A DNA stretch of 64,000 bases, taken from NCBI GenBank assembly GCA_963810815.1, contig CAWEPB010000004.1, positions 1-64,000 of the forward strand, in the 5' to 3' direction. The translations under genes were made by a program, and so were the position numbers. This DNA is from CAVQWT01 sp963810815 (GTDB lineage Bacteria; Pseudomonadota; Gammaproteobacteria; Burkholderiales; Casimicrobiaceae). Below, piece by piece: positions 32,159 to 42,347 of this stretch; within the stretch, counting starts at the first letter, position 1, and each line of letters starts with the position of its first letter. The notes beneath the pieces are model-generated. The model had not been told where the DNA came from. It did no database searches and was given only the letters and a program-made list of their open reading frames with translations.

Positions 32159-33088
32159 CTAATACGGCGCAACGGTCGACGTGAAATTGCCGTTTCCGTA
32201 GTTGGGCCCGTTGTCGTAGATCCGATTGTTTCCAAACGACACGATGGTACTGCCGCCGTAGACTCCCACGCCACCGTTGTTCTTGAACAACACGGAATTC
32301 GAGACACGCAAGGACGACGGACTGCCCCCCCCGTAAGGGGTTCCGACGATACCGAAGAGGTTGTTCGTCGCGACGCATCCATCACACGCGAGGTATCCTG
32401 GGGCGATCGTGGAGCCCTGGGCGATAAAGCCTGCGTAACTAAATCCAGTGGTGCCACGGCCGAACGCTGACGAGTCGTGGATCACGAGTTGCGCGTTGCC
32501 GCCGGCGAAATAGCCTTGATAGCAGCTCTCGGCGGTCGAGTGCTCGATTGTCATCTTGGCCGTTCCCGACAAAGTGTTCGCACTGTAGCAATCGGACATT
32601 CCTGAAATACGGGTGTCCCGGATGTATACGCGCGAGTCGGCTTCCTGACGAATGCCTTGCGCGCCTCCTCCCGAGATCGCCAGCGAGTAGATCTCGACGA
32701 CGCTGCCGGTCGCGGCTGGCGTGATGAATACACCACGACCGGAAGTCGTGATCGAAAGGTTGCGCACCACCACGTTCAGGCCGGGGGCATCAATCGTGAT
32801 CGCGTCTCCGCTCGACGTAATGCCAGCATAGACGCCCGGCGGTGAGATGATCGAGACGGCCGAGGTGATCGTCACGGCGCCATAGCCGCCGGAGTCGAGA
32901 ACGATCACCTCGCCACCGGCGTTGGTTGCAGTAATCGCAGCCGCGAAGCTGCGGCATGGCGCGACCAGCGAACAAGTCGAATTGTCGACGCCTTGCGTCG
33001 AGACAAACGTACGCTGCGAGGCGGCTTGAGTGGGCGCAACGATGGCGGCGCCGAGCAGCGCGCCGATGACCCAACGCGTGACATGCAT
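32159..33088 (-). CDS. Secreted parallel beta-helix protein (third paralogue)
   Basis: The 309-residue protein has a signal peptide (MHVTRWVIGALLGAAIVAPT, cleavage near QAA). The conserved mature start is SQRTFVSTQGVDNSTCSL, followed by PCRSF, GGEVIVLDSGGYG and VSIISPPGVYAG, the same block as the proteins at 12.3 and 14 kb. The remainder is Ser/Gly/Asn-rich with short beta-coil repeats and several Cys, Tyr and Ser residues. The base composition is visibly less GC-rich than in the flanking core genes. GAGGAG precedes the ATG. The function is unknown. Confidence 0.85.
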   Translation of the reverse strand: MHVTRWVIGALLGAAIVAPTQAASQRTFVSTQGVDNSTCSLVAPCRSFAAAITATNAGGEVIVLDSGGYGAVTITSAVSIISPPGVYAGITSSGDAITIDAPGLNVVVRNLSITTSGRGVFITPAATGSVVEIYSLAISGGGAQGIRQEADSRVYIRDTRISGMSDCYSANTLSGTAKMTIEHSTAESCYQGYFAGGNAQLVIHDSSAFGRGTTGFSYAGFIAQGSTIAPGYLACDGCVATNNLFGIVGTPYGGGSPSSLRVSNSVLFKNNGGVGVYGGSTIVSFGNNRIYDNGPNYGNGNFTSTVAPY

Positions 33089-33328
33089 AGCATTCTCCTC
33101 TTGAGGACACTCGAGTCCCGTGACTGTGCAAACGCCAGTTTTCGGGCGAACGGTGAACGCTATCGCAATGCTTCAGTTGAGTCTACTGCGGAAGCTGATT
33201 GACGGCGCGGGCTGACGCGAGAAGCAACAAGTCCCGCCGAAGCAGGGCCCGCACCGGGTTATCCGCGGTGATCCCGCTCACCGCGGCCCCGGTGTCGAAC
33301 CAAGGTCCATGGGCCTCTTCGACCCGGA

Positions 33329-34021
33329 CTATTTGGTCGCCTTCGCGACGTCGGCCAGGAAGGAAGCGGCCTTGGGACTCGTCACCGTCCTGCGGATCAG
33401 GATGTCCGGCGGAAGCAGATTGCTCTTGCCAAAGAACGCGTCGTTCCAGGGGATATTGGTACTCACCACCGTGCCATCGAGATTGAGCCCCCCGAACACA
33501 CCCTTGGCACGCGTGAACGAAATCAGGTCGGCCGTGACCGTGGACCTCGCTCCGGCGCCCACCGGACCCGCAGCAATGCTGGCGTCGCCGCCGATCTTGA
33601 CGGAGGTCGACAGCAGCGAATTGAATCCCTTCTCGGTCATCACGACGATGATGACCTCCGACACGTCGACACCCGCCTGGAAGCCCACGCTGGCAGTCGC
33701 CAGATTGTAGAACGCCGGTCCCGCCCAGGCGCGCCCGTCTCGCGCAACGAGGACGCCACGCCCCCCCGAGCCCCCGAAGATGAAGCCCGCCCTGACTACC
33801 TGCGGCGCGATCAGGAGCGCCCTCGCCCGACCGAGGTTATCCTGGATCCACGTCTGGTCCGGATCGCGGATGAAATTGCTGAGTGTCGTTTGCGCGTCGG
33901 CAACCAGCCTCTCCGGCTCGCCCGGGGAAACAGATTGCGTAGCGCACCCGCCCAGTGCTGCCGCCGCCAGAACACCGAGCGCGCTGCGGCGCGAAGGACT
34001 TTCTATCATTCTGGATGTCAT
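33329..34021 (-). CDS. SYLF/Ysc84-domain lipoprotein
   Basis: The 230-residue product has an N-terminal signal with lipobox ALGGC (C26), so it is probably lipidated. The SYLF (Ysc84) domain follows: ALLIAPQVVRAGFIFGGSGGRGVLVARD near residue 70, then FYNLATASVGFQAGVDVSEVIIVVMTEKG. SYLF domains bind phosphoinositides in eukaryotes, and bacterial members are secreted or periplasmic proteins of unknown role. A second ATG four codons downstream would also keep the signal. Confidence 0.88.
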   Translation of the reverse strand: MTSRMIESPSRRSALGVLAAAALGGCATQSVSPGEPERLVADAQTTLSNFIRDPDQTWIQDNLGRARALLIAPQVVRAGFIFGGSGGRGVLVARDGRAWAGPAFYNLATASVGFQAGVDVSEVIIVVMTEKGFNSLLSTSVKIGGDASIAAGPVGAGARSTVTADLISFTRAKGVFGGLNLDGTVVSTNIPWNDAFFGKSNLLPPDILIRRTVTSPKAASFLADVAKATK

Positions 34022-34424
34022 TATGTAGCTTTCTCAAGTGTCTTGCGTTGGTAAAAGATCCGACCATGCGCGTTGCGGGCGACGGAGTCACCCGACCCGC
34101 AGCTCGGCCAGAAGAGCCGACGGTATCAGCCTGCGAAGGATGTGGTCCACTTGGGCGCCCCGATACATCCTCGCTGCAGCTTGGACGAAGGCGACGTACC
34201 GCGCGACAACGAAAACGCCTGCGAACCCGCCGGCGAATGTCGCTCGATCCCACGCCAAGCTAATGGATATTCTGCCGCAATGTCACGCGGACCACAATTA
34301 CCGTCGCATTGCCGGCGTAGGTCGGTGCTCGATCGCTTTGCGTCTTCCGTTCAGGTTGCCGTCTCGCTCCATCGATGAAGGTGAGCGGCGCGCCGCCACC
34401 GACGCATGGATGTCGGGCCCGGGC
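34022..34424. other. Intergenic stretch with no recognised gene
   Basis: These 403 bases lie between the SYLF lipoprotein start and the cupin stop. Both strands carry open frames, but their Arg/Ser/Thr-rich composition and missing ribosome-binding sites do not support a gene. The composition is less GC-rich than the core. Confidence 0.5.
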
Positions 34425-34769
34425 TTACCCTTGCCTGACTATGTCGACCGAGATCTCCACTGCCGGAATCGTTCCTCTGTTCTCAAGCCAGTGTGTGGTG
34501 TTCCTGTCCTCGGGCCAGCCCACTCCCGGCCCATAGTCCGTAGCGACTCCATTTCGATGGTCAGTGATCGTTCCTTGCAGTATGTAGACGGTGCCTGGTC
34601 TGTCTTTATGGTCGTGAATCGGGCCGAAGACGCCTCCAGGCTCGATGGTCACCATACGCATTCGAAGTTGGCGCCCTGCCATGCCCTCGATTTCAGGGCC
34701 AAGGTCTACCGCTGCAAGCAACTTGACCGTAACACCTCTCGTCTCAGGTGCCGCCTGTTCGTTGCTCAT
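34425..34769 (-). CDS. Small cupin-domain protein
   Basis: The 114-residue single-domain cupin contains the first metal motif PGGVFGPIHDHKDRPGTVYILQG (H52, H54-type spacing, with Glu replaced by Asp/Arg residues) and the second GWPEDRNTTHWLEN. The ATG at 34769 is preceded by GGAGGAGAG. Such small cupins are usually metal-binding sensors or epimerase/dioxygenase-like proteins. The substrate is unknown. Confidence 0.85.
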   Translation of the reverse strand: MSNEQAAPETRGVTVKLLAAVDLGPEIEGMAGRQLRMRMVTIEPGGVFGPIHDHKDRPGTVYILQGTITDHRNGVATDYGPGVGWPEDRNTTHWLENRGTIPAVEISVDIVRQG

Positions 34770-35056
34770 CGTGCTCTCCTCCCTGCACTTCCAGGGCCTA
34801 ACGAGAAGTAGGTCGCTTGGACGATGTGTAAGCGAATAGGCTACGCCGCAAATTCGTTGAGCGTCAACGGCAAGTGAGCGTTGGCACGAGGAACTATGCC
34901 TGCGGTGGAAACGGGTCACGATCACATGCACGGCGGCAATGGGATCGCAGCGCGGACCGCTTAGGCCAGGACTTGCGTGGTGCCGCAAGCTCCCCGCTTT
35001 GATAGACAGCAAGAACTGGACTTTTCTGGCAGGACTTTGTGCTGGAGGGAAGTCCG

Positions 35057-35165
35057 ATGAAGAAGTCGCGATTCACGGAATCGCAGATCGTGGCGATTCT
35101 GAAGGAAGGGGACGCCGGGTTGGCGGTGGCGCAGTTGGCCCGCAAGTACGGGATCAGCGCGGCGA
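35057..35165 (+). pseudogene. Truncated IS3-family transposase OrfA
   Basis: The reading MKKSRFTESQIVAILKEG followed by ARKYGIS is the N-terminal helix-turn-helix of IS3-type OrfA proteins. Homology is lost after GISAAT, before the expected tryptophan-containing segment, and no OrfB is present. The short AT-richer stretch upstream (about 34990-35050) may be the remaining left part of the element. It ends about 150 bases from the tRNA-fMet terminator. Confidence 0.75.
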
Positions 35166-35310
35166 CCGCCCGGGGTCTGGCCGCAGCTTTGTGCACCAGG
35201 CGGTTCTGGCGAGGCAACGAGGATCGAGTTAGTCCGCCCACGCCTGCATCGGGCGCACTCGACGCGGCCAAATCGAGTCTGGCGCTACCAAGGTGCCACC
35301 CCGGCCCCAA

Positions 35311-35346
35311 ACAAAAACGGCCTGCCCGAAGGCAAGCCGTTGTTTT
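35311..35346 (-). terminator. Intrinsic terminator of tRNA-fMet
   Basis: On the minus strand a 10-bp stem (ACGGCTTGCC/GGCAGGCCGT, one wobble) is closed by a TTCG tetraloop and followed by TTTTGTTT. It begins four bases beyond the encoded CCA of the tRNA. Confidence 0.9.
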
Positions 35347-35349
35347 GTC

Positions 35350-35426
<77 letters not shown>

Positions 35427-35438
35427 TCTGAACTTTGA

Positions 35439-35468
35439 AGTATATCGGCTAACCGTCCGCCGCGTCAA
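35439..35468 (-). promoter_or_regulatory. Promoter of tRNA-fMet
   Basis: On the minus strand TTGACG (35463-35468) and TATACT (35439-35444) are 18 bases apart. The -10 ends 12 bases before the mature 5' end of the tRNA. Confidence 0.7.
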
Positions 35469-35548
35469 TCCAACGCATCAGTCCTGGCCCCCGCCGTCGA
35501 CCCACAGCCCCGTCGGCGGCCCATCCCCGAGCAACCCGTCGCCTGCCC

Positions 35549-36364
35549 TCAGAGCGCGTCCCCCGCCGCCCCGCGCGGGTGCCAGACCAGCAGCCGCCGC
35601 TCGATCCGCGTGACCGCGACGTCGAGCAGCAGCGCGAACGCGGTCAGCACCAGGATGCCCGCGAACACCGTGTTGATGTCGAACGTGCCCTCGGCCTGCA
35701 GGATCAGGTAGCCCACGCCCTTGGCCGAGCCCAGGTACTCGCCGACGACAGCGCCGACGAAGGCCATGCCGACGGAGGTGTGCAGGCTGGAGAACACCCA
35801 GCTCGTCGCCGACGGCAGGTAGATGTGCCGCAGGAGGTCGCGCGGCCCGGCGCCCAGCATCCGCGCGTTGGCGAGTACCGTCGGGCTGACCTCGCGCACG
35901 CCCTGGTAGACGTTGAAGAACACGATGAAGAACACCAGCGTGACGCCGAGCGCCACCTTTGACGTGATGCCCAGCCCGAACCACACCGCGAAGATCGGCG
36001 CCAGTATCACGCGCGGCATGGCATTGGCCGCCTTGATGTACGGGTCGGCGAGCCGCGACGCCAGCGGCCGCAGCGCCAGCCACAACCCGATCGCCAGGCC
36101 CAGCAGGCTGCCGACGAGGAACGCCAGCACCGTCTCGATCAGCGTGATCGCGAGGTGCGGGTAGATCTTGCCGCTCGCGAACCAGTCCCAGATCACGCCC
36201 ATCACGCCGATCGGGCGGCCGAAGAAGAACGCCATCTTCTTCGCGAACTCGACCGACACGACCCCCGGGTTGGTCATCAGGTGCCAGAACACGAACACGC
36301 CGCCGAGCAGCAGCGCGTGGTAGACCAGCTCGCGGCCGCGTCCCGGACTCGCGGCGCTAGCCAA
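35549..36364 (-). CDS. NitT/TauT-type ABC transporter permease
   Basis: An inner-membrane permease of the SsuC/TauC group. The 271-residue product has about six membrane segments (LLLGGVFVFWHL, VLAFLVGSLLGLAIGLWLAL, and others) and the coupling EAA-type loop ARMLGAGPRDLLRHIYLPSA. Its start overlaps the 3' end of the ATPase gene upstream by eight bases, so the three genes form one operon. The substrate is not predictable; relatives import sulfonates, nitrate or thiamine precursors. Confidence 0.92.
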   Translation of the reverse strand: MASAASPGRGRELVYHALLLGGVFVFWHLMTNPGVVSVEFAKKMAFFFGRPIGVMGVIWDWFASGKIYPHLAITLIETVLAFLVGSLLGLAIGLWLALRPLASRLADPYIKAANAMPRVILAPIFAVWFGLGITSKVALGVTLVFFIVFFNVYQGVREVSPTVLANARMLGAGPRDLLRHIYLPSATSWVFSSLHTSVGMAFVGAVVGEYLGSAKGVGYLILQAEGTFDINTVFAGILVLTAFALLLDVAVTRIERRLLVWHPRGAAGDAL

Positions 36365-37298
36365 TGGCCGCCTCCGACTCGCTCGCGCCTTCGCGCCGCC
36401 CGCGCGCGTAGGCCTTCAGCACCTCGTCCTTCATCGCGTGCCAGATCGCCTGGTGCAGCGCGACGAACCGCGGCGTCATCCGGATCTCGGACACGTCGCG
36501 CGGGCGCGGCAGGTCGATGACGAACTCGCCGATCGGCCGCGTCGCCGGGCCCGCCGACAGCACGACCACCCGGTCGGACAGCGAGATCGCTTCCTCGAGG
36601 TCGTGGGTGATGAACAGCACCGACTTGCGGTCGGCGCTCCACAGGTCGAGGAGCTCGTTTTCCATGAGCTGCCGCGTCTGCACGTCGAGCGCCGAGAACG
36701 GCTCGTCCATCAGCAGGATCTTCGGGTCGAGGATCAGCACCTGCGCCAGCGCCACGCGCTTGCGCATGCCGCCGGAGAGCTGGTGCGGGTAGCGGTCCTC
36801 GAAGCCGGAGAGGCCGACGCGGGCGAGCCAGTCGCGCGCCCGCGTCTCGGCCTCGGCCCTGGCCACGCCGCGGAACTCGAGCCCCGCGGTGACGTTGGCG
36901 AGCGCGCTGCGCCAGGGCATCAGCGCCTCCGCCTGGAACAGGTACCCGGCGTCGCGGTTGATGCCCGCGAGCGGCTTGCCGAACACGCGCAGCTCGCCGG
37001 CGGTGGGCGCGAGCAGCCCGGCGGCGACGTTGAGCAGCGTGGACTTGCCGCAGCCGGTGGGACCGACGACCGACACGAACTCGCCGGGACCGACCGAAAG
37101 GCTGGCGTTCTCGACCGCGACGTAGCGGCCGGCGGCCGCGCCGGGAACCGTGCCGCGCGCCGCGAACGCGCAGGTGATGCGGTCGAAAGCCAGCGCCGGC
37201 GTCGGATTCACCCTCGGCACTTCCCCGGCCGCGGCAGCGCTGCCGCCGGCCGCGTTGCCGGACGCCGCCGCGGCGACCGCGGTTCCCCGACCCGCCAT
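36357..37298 (-). CDS. NitT/TauT-type ABC transporter ATP-binding protein
   Basis: The 313-residue ATPase has Walker A GPTGCGKS near residue 90, the Q-loop LFQAEALMPW, signature LSGGMRKR near 165, Walker B ILLMDEPFSALD and the H-loop FITHDLEEA. An Ala/Gly-rich N-terminal extension of about 35 residues precedes the domain, so the true start may be internal. The chosen ATG overlaps the stop of the binding-protein gene, which argues for translational coupling from here. Confidence 0.92.
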   Translation of the reverse strand: MAGRGTAVAAAASGNAAGGSAAAAGEVPRVNPTPALAFDRITCAFAARGTVPGAAAGRYVAVENASLSVGPGEFVSVVGPTGCGKSTLLNVAAGLLAPTAGELRVFGKPLAGINRDAGYLFQAEALMPWRSALANVTAGLEFRGVARAEAETRARDWLARVGLSGFEDRYPHQLSGGMRKRVALAQVLILDPKILLMDEPFSALDVQTRQLMENELLDLWSADRKSVLFITHDLEEAISLSDRVVVLSAGPATRPIGEFVIDLPRPRDVSEIRMTPRFVALHQAIWHAMKDEVLKAYARGRREGASESEAAIG

Positions 37299-38332
37299 CA
37301 CTTGTACTTCTGCGCGGCCTTTTGCGCGAACTGCATGTTGATCGTCTTCGACAGGTCGATGGTCGCGTTCTGCACGCCGGGGTCGAAGGTCTTGAGGTCG
37401 CGGTAGACGCCCTGCGCCGCGTCCATGCCGATGATGCCGTCGTGGCGGAAGCCCTCGAGATTCTTCTCCAGCGCCGCCTTGTACAGCGCCTTGTCGCCGT
37501 AGTACTCGGGCGGCACCGCGGCGACGATCTGGTCGGGCGTCGACGTCTGGATGAAGCGCAGCGCGCGCACCATCGCATTGACGATCGCCTGGGCGGTGTT
37601 CGGGTACTTCTTCGCGAAGTCGACCGGCGCGTAGATCGAGCCGGCGGCGTAGGCCCCGCCGTACACATCCTGCATGCCCTTGGCGGTGCGGGTGTCGATG
37701 ACCGGGACGATGGTGCCGTCGGACTCGAGCTGCGCGATCACCGGGTCGAGGTTGGAGATCGCGTCGAGCTCGCCGCGCTTCATGATGGCGACCGCGCCGG
37801 CGGTCGCGCCGACGCCGACGAACGCCGCCGCGTCGGGCTTGAGGCCGGCCTTGGCCAGCAGGATGTTGACGAACATGTTGGTCGACGAGCCGGGCGCGGT
37901 GACGCCGATCTTCATGCCCTTGAGGTCCGCCGGGCCCTTGTACGCGGCGGCCTTGTCCTTGCTCATCCCCAGGACGATGCCGGCGTACTTGCCCTGCAGC
38001 ACCAGCGCCTCGATGTTCTGGCCCTTCGCCTGCTGGGTGATCGTGTGCTCGTAGGCGCCGGAGACGACGTCGACGCTGCCGCCGATCAGCGCCTGCAGCG
38101 CGCGCGCGCCGCCCGGGAAGTCGAGGATCTCGACGTCGAGGCCCTCGGCCTTGAAGTAGCCCTGCCGCTCGGCGATGGTCAGCGGCAGGTAGTAGAACAG
38201 CGGCTTGCCGCCGACGCCGATGGTGATCTTGGTCTTCTCCGGCGCCTGCGCGAGCGCGGCGGGGACCGTGAGTCCGAGGGCGAGGACAACTGCGACGACG
38301 GCCGCGGCCGTGGACTTGAGCAGGCGATGCAT
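37298..38332 (-). CDS. NitT/TauT-type periplasmic substrate-binding protein
   Basis: The 344-residue SBP has a signal peptide (MHRLLKSTAAAVVAVVLALG, cleavage near ALA-QA). The family pattern is GGKPLFYYLPLTIAERQGYFKAEGLDVE, followed by GGSVDVVSGAYEH and GMKIGVTAPGSSTNMFV. It is the first gene of an SBP-ATPase-permease operon. It belongs with SsuA/NMT1-like proteins. The ligand cannot be read from sequence, and no TPP-type leader was seen upstream. Confidence 0.92.
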   Translation of the reverse strand: MHRLLKSTAAAVVAVVLALGLTVPAALAQAPEKTKITIGVGGKPLFYYLPLTIAERQGYFKAEGLDVEILDFPGGARALQALIGGSVDVVSGAYEHTITQQAKGQNIEALVLQGKYAGIVLGMSKDKAAAYKGPADLKGMKIGVTAPGSSTNMFVNILLAKAGLKPDAAAFVGVGATAGAVAIMKRGELDAISNLDPVIAQLESDGTIVPVIDTRTAKGMQDVYGGAYAAGSIYAPVDFAKKYPNTAQAIVNAMVRALRFIQTSTPDQIVAAVPPEYYGDKALYKAALEKNLEGFRHDGIIGMDAAQGVYRDLKTFDPGVQNATIDLSKTINMQFAQKAAQKYK

Positions 38333-38469
38333 GGACTTCTCCTCCGGTACGTCGGGTTGTGGGTGCGGCGCGTATTGTCGGGCCCGGGGGCGCGAGCGTC
38401 AAACGCTGCGGCGAGGCGCCCGCGGTCAGGCGGGCGCGGTTCGACGGCCCGCGCTGCGCGAGTCCGCCA

Positions 38470-39519
<1,050 letters not shown>

Positions 39520-39549
39520 GGCGGAAGAGTTTACATGGGCGCGCGGCGG

Positions 39550-40884
39550 CTACACCGAGCGCCCGGCCCCGCGGCCGTCGCGCCCGCGGGACATCGCCTC
39601 GAGCCGCGCCTTGAGATCGCGGCCGAGCGACAGGCGCGGCACCTGGGCGCCCGCGCCGGCGCTGCCGTGCACGTGCGCCAGCGCATCGGCGAGGTTGCCG
39701 GCGGCGGGCAGCACCTCGCCGAACAGCGACGGGCCGAAGCGCGGCATGCCACCCCGCGGACAGGCCCCCGCCGCCAGGATCGCCGTGTCGTCGTCGGCCA
39801 GCCCGCCGATCCAGTCGCCGGCGTCGCAGGCATCGACGACGATCACCCGCCAGCGGATGCCCGCTTCGTCGAGCAGCGCGTCGAGGACCGACGGCGTCAG
39901 CGGCAGCAGTTCGAGCGGCGGCAGCCGGGCCGCCAGGCCCTCGCCGTTGCCGCGGCCCGCGAGGTAGATCATCACGACGTCCTCGTCGGGGTCGATCGCG
40001 GCACCGATTTCGGACAGCGCCTCGCGCAGGTTGGTCACGGTGGCGATCGGCGCCGACAGCAGCGTCGCCGGGTGATTGATGAGCCCCAGCGTGCGGCCCG
40101 CCGCGCCGTACGTGTCGGCCAGCGCCTGCTCGGCCGCCTTGATCTCGCCGGCCAGCGCGTCGTCCGCAGCGTCGGCGCCGAAGCCGACGAAATAGAGGTC
40201 GGTGGTGCCCGGACGCTCGTCGTCGAGTTCGGCAAGCGCGTCGTCGATCAGCTCGCGCTGCGCCACCATCACCGGCTCCGACGCCGGGTTGGGTCCACCG
40301 TCCGAGGCCACGACGCTGTCGACGTCACCCGGCTCGCGCCACCAACTTGCGGCCGGCCCGACGAAGGCCCCGGCGACGATCGCCGTGGCGACGAACACCG
40401 CCGCCGCGTAGCGCTGCCAGCGCGGCGCCGCGCCGTCGCCGGCAACCGCGACCAGCGTCGCGCGGGCGATCAGCACCCCGCTCCAGCCGAGGAGCGCGAC
40501 CGTGAGCGCCCATCCGGCGGCATCCGCCGCGGGCGCGTGGGCCAGCGCGAAGCGGACGACCTGCAGCACCGGATAGGCCGCCAGCGCCAGCACCGGCACG
40601 GCGAGCGCGAGCGCCTGCCGCCTCAGCGCCAGCGCGACGACGGTCGCCGCCGCGAGCAGCACCCCCGCGCCGACGAATTCTGCGGTGAGCCCGCCCGCGT
40701 CGAAGCCGCTGCCGGCCGCGCTTTCCGCGTGATCGATCGCGATGTCGAGCAGCGCCGACAGCACGAACAGCAGCGCGAGCTGCGCGAGATCGATGCGAAA
40801 GTCGCTGCGGGCGACGGGCCGGAACAGCGCGAGGCGCGCTCCGGCGGAGAGATTGCGGACGAGGCAGGCGAAGGTGTAGCGCAT
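39550..40884 (-). CDS. C13 (legumain-type) peptidase homologue, catalytic His lost
   Basis: The 444-residue protein has an N-terminal membrane region with several hydrophobic segments (residues about 35-180) and a C-terminal C13 peptidase-like domain. The PPLEL...IRWRVIVV run before the cysteine is family-like. C353 in VVDACDAGDW corresponds to the nucleophile region (usually SACYSGGF). The catalytic His of the usual SHG is Arg (LAGRGNGEG, R311). The dyad is therefore incomplete and proteolysis is doubtful. It follows thrC in the same direction after 43 bases. Confidence 0.75.
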   Translation of the reverse strand: MRYTFACLVRNLSAGARLALFRPVARSDFRIDLAQLALLFVLSALLDIAIDHAESAAGSGFDAGGLTAEFVGAGVLLAAATVVALALRRQALALAVPVLALAAYPVLQVVRFALAHAPAADAAGWALTVALLGWSGVLIARATLVAVAGDGAAPRWQRYAAAVFVATAIVAGAFVGPAASWWREPGDVDSVVASDGGPNPASEPVMVAQRELIDDALAELDDERPGTTDLYFVGFGADAADDALAGEIKAAEQALADTYGAAGRTLGLINHPATLLSAPIATVTNLREALSEIGAAIDPDEDVVMIYLAGRGNGEGLAARLPPLELLPLTPSVLDALLDEAGIRWRVIVVDACDAGDWIGGLADDDTAILAAGACPRGGMPRFGPSLFGEVLPAAGNLADALAHVHGSAGAGAQVPRLSLGRDLKARLEAMSRGRDGRGAGRSV

Positions 40885-40927
40885 CGGGAGGGGTCGGCGT
40901 GGCGGCCGGCGCCGTCCGCGCGCCTCG

Positions 40928-42346
40928 TCAGGCCGTCGCGTGGGTGGCGATGTACGCCTTGATCCGCTCGACGTCGGCGGGCATCCGCGTCGAGCGCTGC
41001 GGCCGCGCCTCGAGGTCGGCGAACGCCGCGGGGCGCTCGGGGTCGCGTCCCAGCGCCTCGCGGATCGTCGCCGCGAATTTCGCCGGCAGCGCCGTCTCGA
41101 TGCAGATCATCGGCACGCCGGCTTCGCGCCGCTCGCGCGCGACCTTGACGCCGTCGGCGGTGTGCGGGTCGATGACGACCCCGTCGCGCGCGTGGACGTC
41201 GCGGATCGTCGCGACGCGATCGGCGTGGGTGCTACGGCCCGACACGAAGCCCGAAGCCGCCACGCGCGGCCAGTATTTCGTCGCGCCGAGGTCGAAGCCG
41301 CCTTCGCGCTCGACCTGCCGCCACAGCTCCCGCACGACGGCGGCGTCGCGGTCGACGAGGTCGAAGACGTAGCGCTCGAAGTTCGACGCCTTGGATATGT
41401 CCATCGACGGCGACGAGGTCGCGTGCGTCTCGGCGCCGGTGCGGACCCGGTAGCGGCCGGTCCGGAAGAACTCGTCGAGCACGTCGTTCTCGTTGGTCGC
41501 CAGCACCAGCCGCCGGATCGGCAGTCCCATCCGCCTGGCAACGTGCCCCGCCAGGATGTTGCCGAAGTTGCCCGAGGGCACGGCGAAGTCGACCGGGTCG
41601 CCGACGCGCGCGGCGACGGCGAAGTAGCCCTTGAAGTAGTAGACGATCTGCGCCGCCACGCGCGCCCAGTTGATCGAGTTGACGGTGCCGATCTTCCAGC
41701 GCGCCTTGAACGCCGCGTCCGCGGCCACCGCCTTCACGAGATCCTGGCAGTCGTCGAACACGCCGTCGACCGCGATGTTGTGGATGTTGGCGTCGGCCAG
41801 CGAGAACATCTGCGCCTGCTGGAACGGGCTCATCCGGCCGAACGGGCTCAGCATGAACACGGTCAGGCCGCGCTTGCCGCGCATCGCGTACTCGGCCGAG
41901 CTGCCGGTGTCGCCCGACGTCGCACCCAGGATGTTGAGCCGCTCGCCGCGCGCGGCCAGCACGTACTCGAACAGGTTGCCGAGGAGCTGCAGCGCGATGT
42001 CCTTGAACGCGAGCGTCGGTCCGTTCGAGACGTGCAGCAGGTGCAGCCCCGGCTCGAGCGCGGTCACCGGCGTGATGTCGTCGCTGCCGAACACCGCCGC
42101 GGTGTACGTGCGGTCGATCAGCGCCTTCAGGTCCGGCCCGGGGATGTCGCCGACGTAGCGCGACAGGATCGCGAAGGCGAGCTCCGGGTACGACGCCGAC
42201 CGCAGCGCGGCGAGCTCGGCGGCGGCGAATGCCGGATAGGCCTGCGGCAGCGCGAGGCCGCCGTCGGGCGCGAGGCCCTCGAGCAGGATCGCCGAGAACG
42301 GCTGCGGGTCGCGGTCCCAGGCGCCGCGGGTCGAAACGTAGTTCAT
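40928..42346 (-). CDS. thrC: Threonine synthase
   Basis: A PLP enzyme converting O-phosphohomoserine to threonine. The 472-residue product is of the long ThrC type. It starts MNYVSTRGAWDRDPQPFSAI, has NGPTLAFKDIALQLLGNLFE with the PLP lysine, the GATSGDTGSSAEYAMRG block and the phosphate loop VPSGNFGNILAGHVA. It is preceded within two bases by an uncharacterised gene and then hom, so it belongs to the threonine operon. Confidence 0.96.
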   Translation of the reverse strand: MNYVSTRGAWDRDPQPFSAILLEGLAPDGGLALPQAYPAFAAAELAALRSASYPELAFAILSRYVGDIPGPDLKALIDRTYTAAVFGSDDITPVTALEPGLHLLHVSNGPTLAFKDIALQLLGNLFEYVLAARGERLNILGATSGDTGSSAEYAMRGKRGLTVFMLSPFGRMSPFQQAQMFSLADANIHNIAVDGVFDDCQDLVKAVAADAAFKARWKIGTVNSINWARVAAQIVYYFKGYFAVAARVGDPVDFAVPSGNFGNILAGHVARRMGLPIRRLVLATNENDVLDEFFRTGRYRVRTGAETHATSSPSMDISKASNFERYVFDLVDRDAAVVRELWRQVEREGGFDLGATKYWPRVAASGFVSGRSTHADRVATIRDVHARDGVVIDPHTADGVKVARERREAGVPMICIETALPAKFAATIREALGRDPERPAAFADLEARPQRSTRMPADVERIKAYIATHATA

Positions 42347-42347
42347 G

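Noticed and set aside
34038..34811. A 257-codon plus-strand frame opposite the cupin gene
   Set aside because: It has no ribosome-binding site, a composition rich in Arg/Ser/His and no recognisable domain. The minus-strand cupin is convincing.
34861..34890. TTGAGCGTCAA as another FNR site
   Set aside because: The half-sites are three bases apart and not four, so the spacing does not fit FNR-type dimers.
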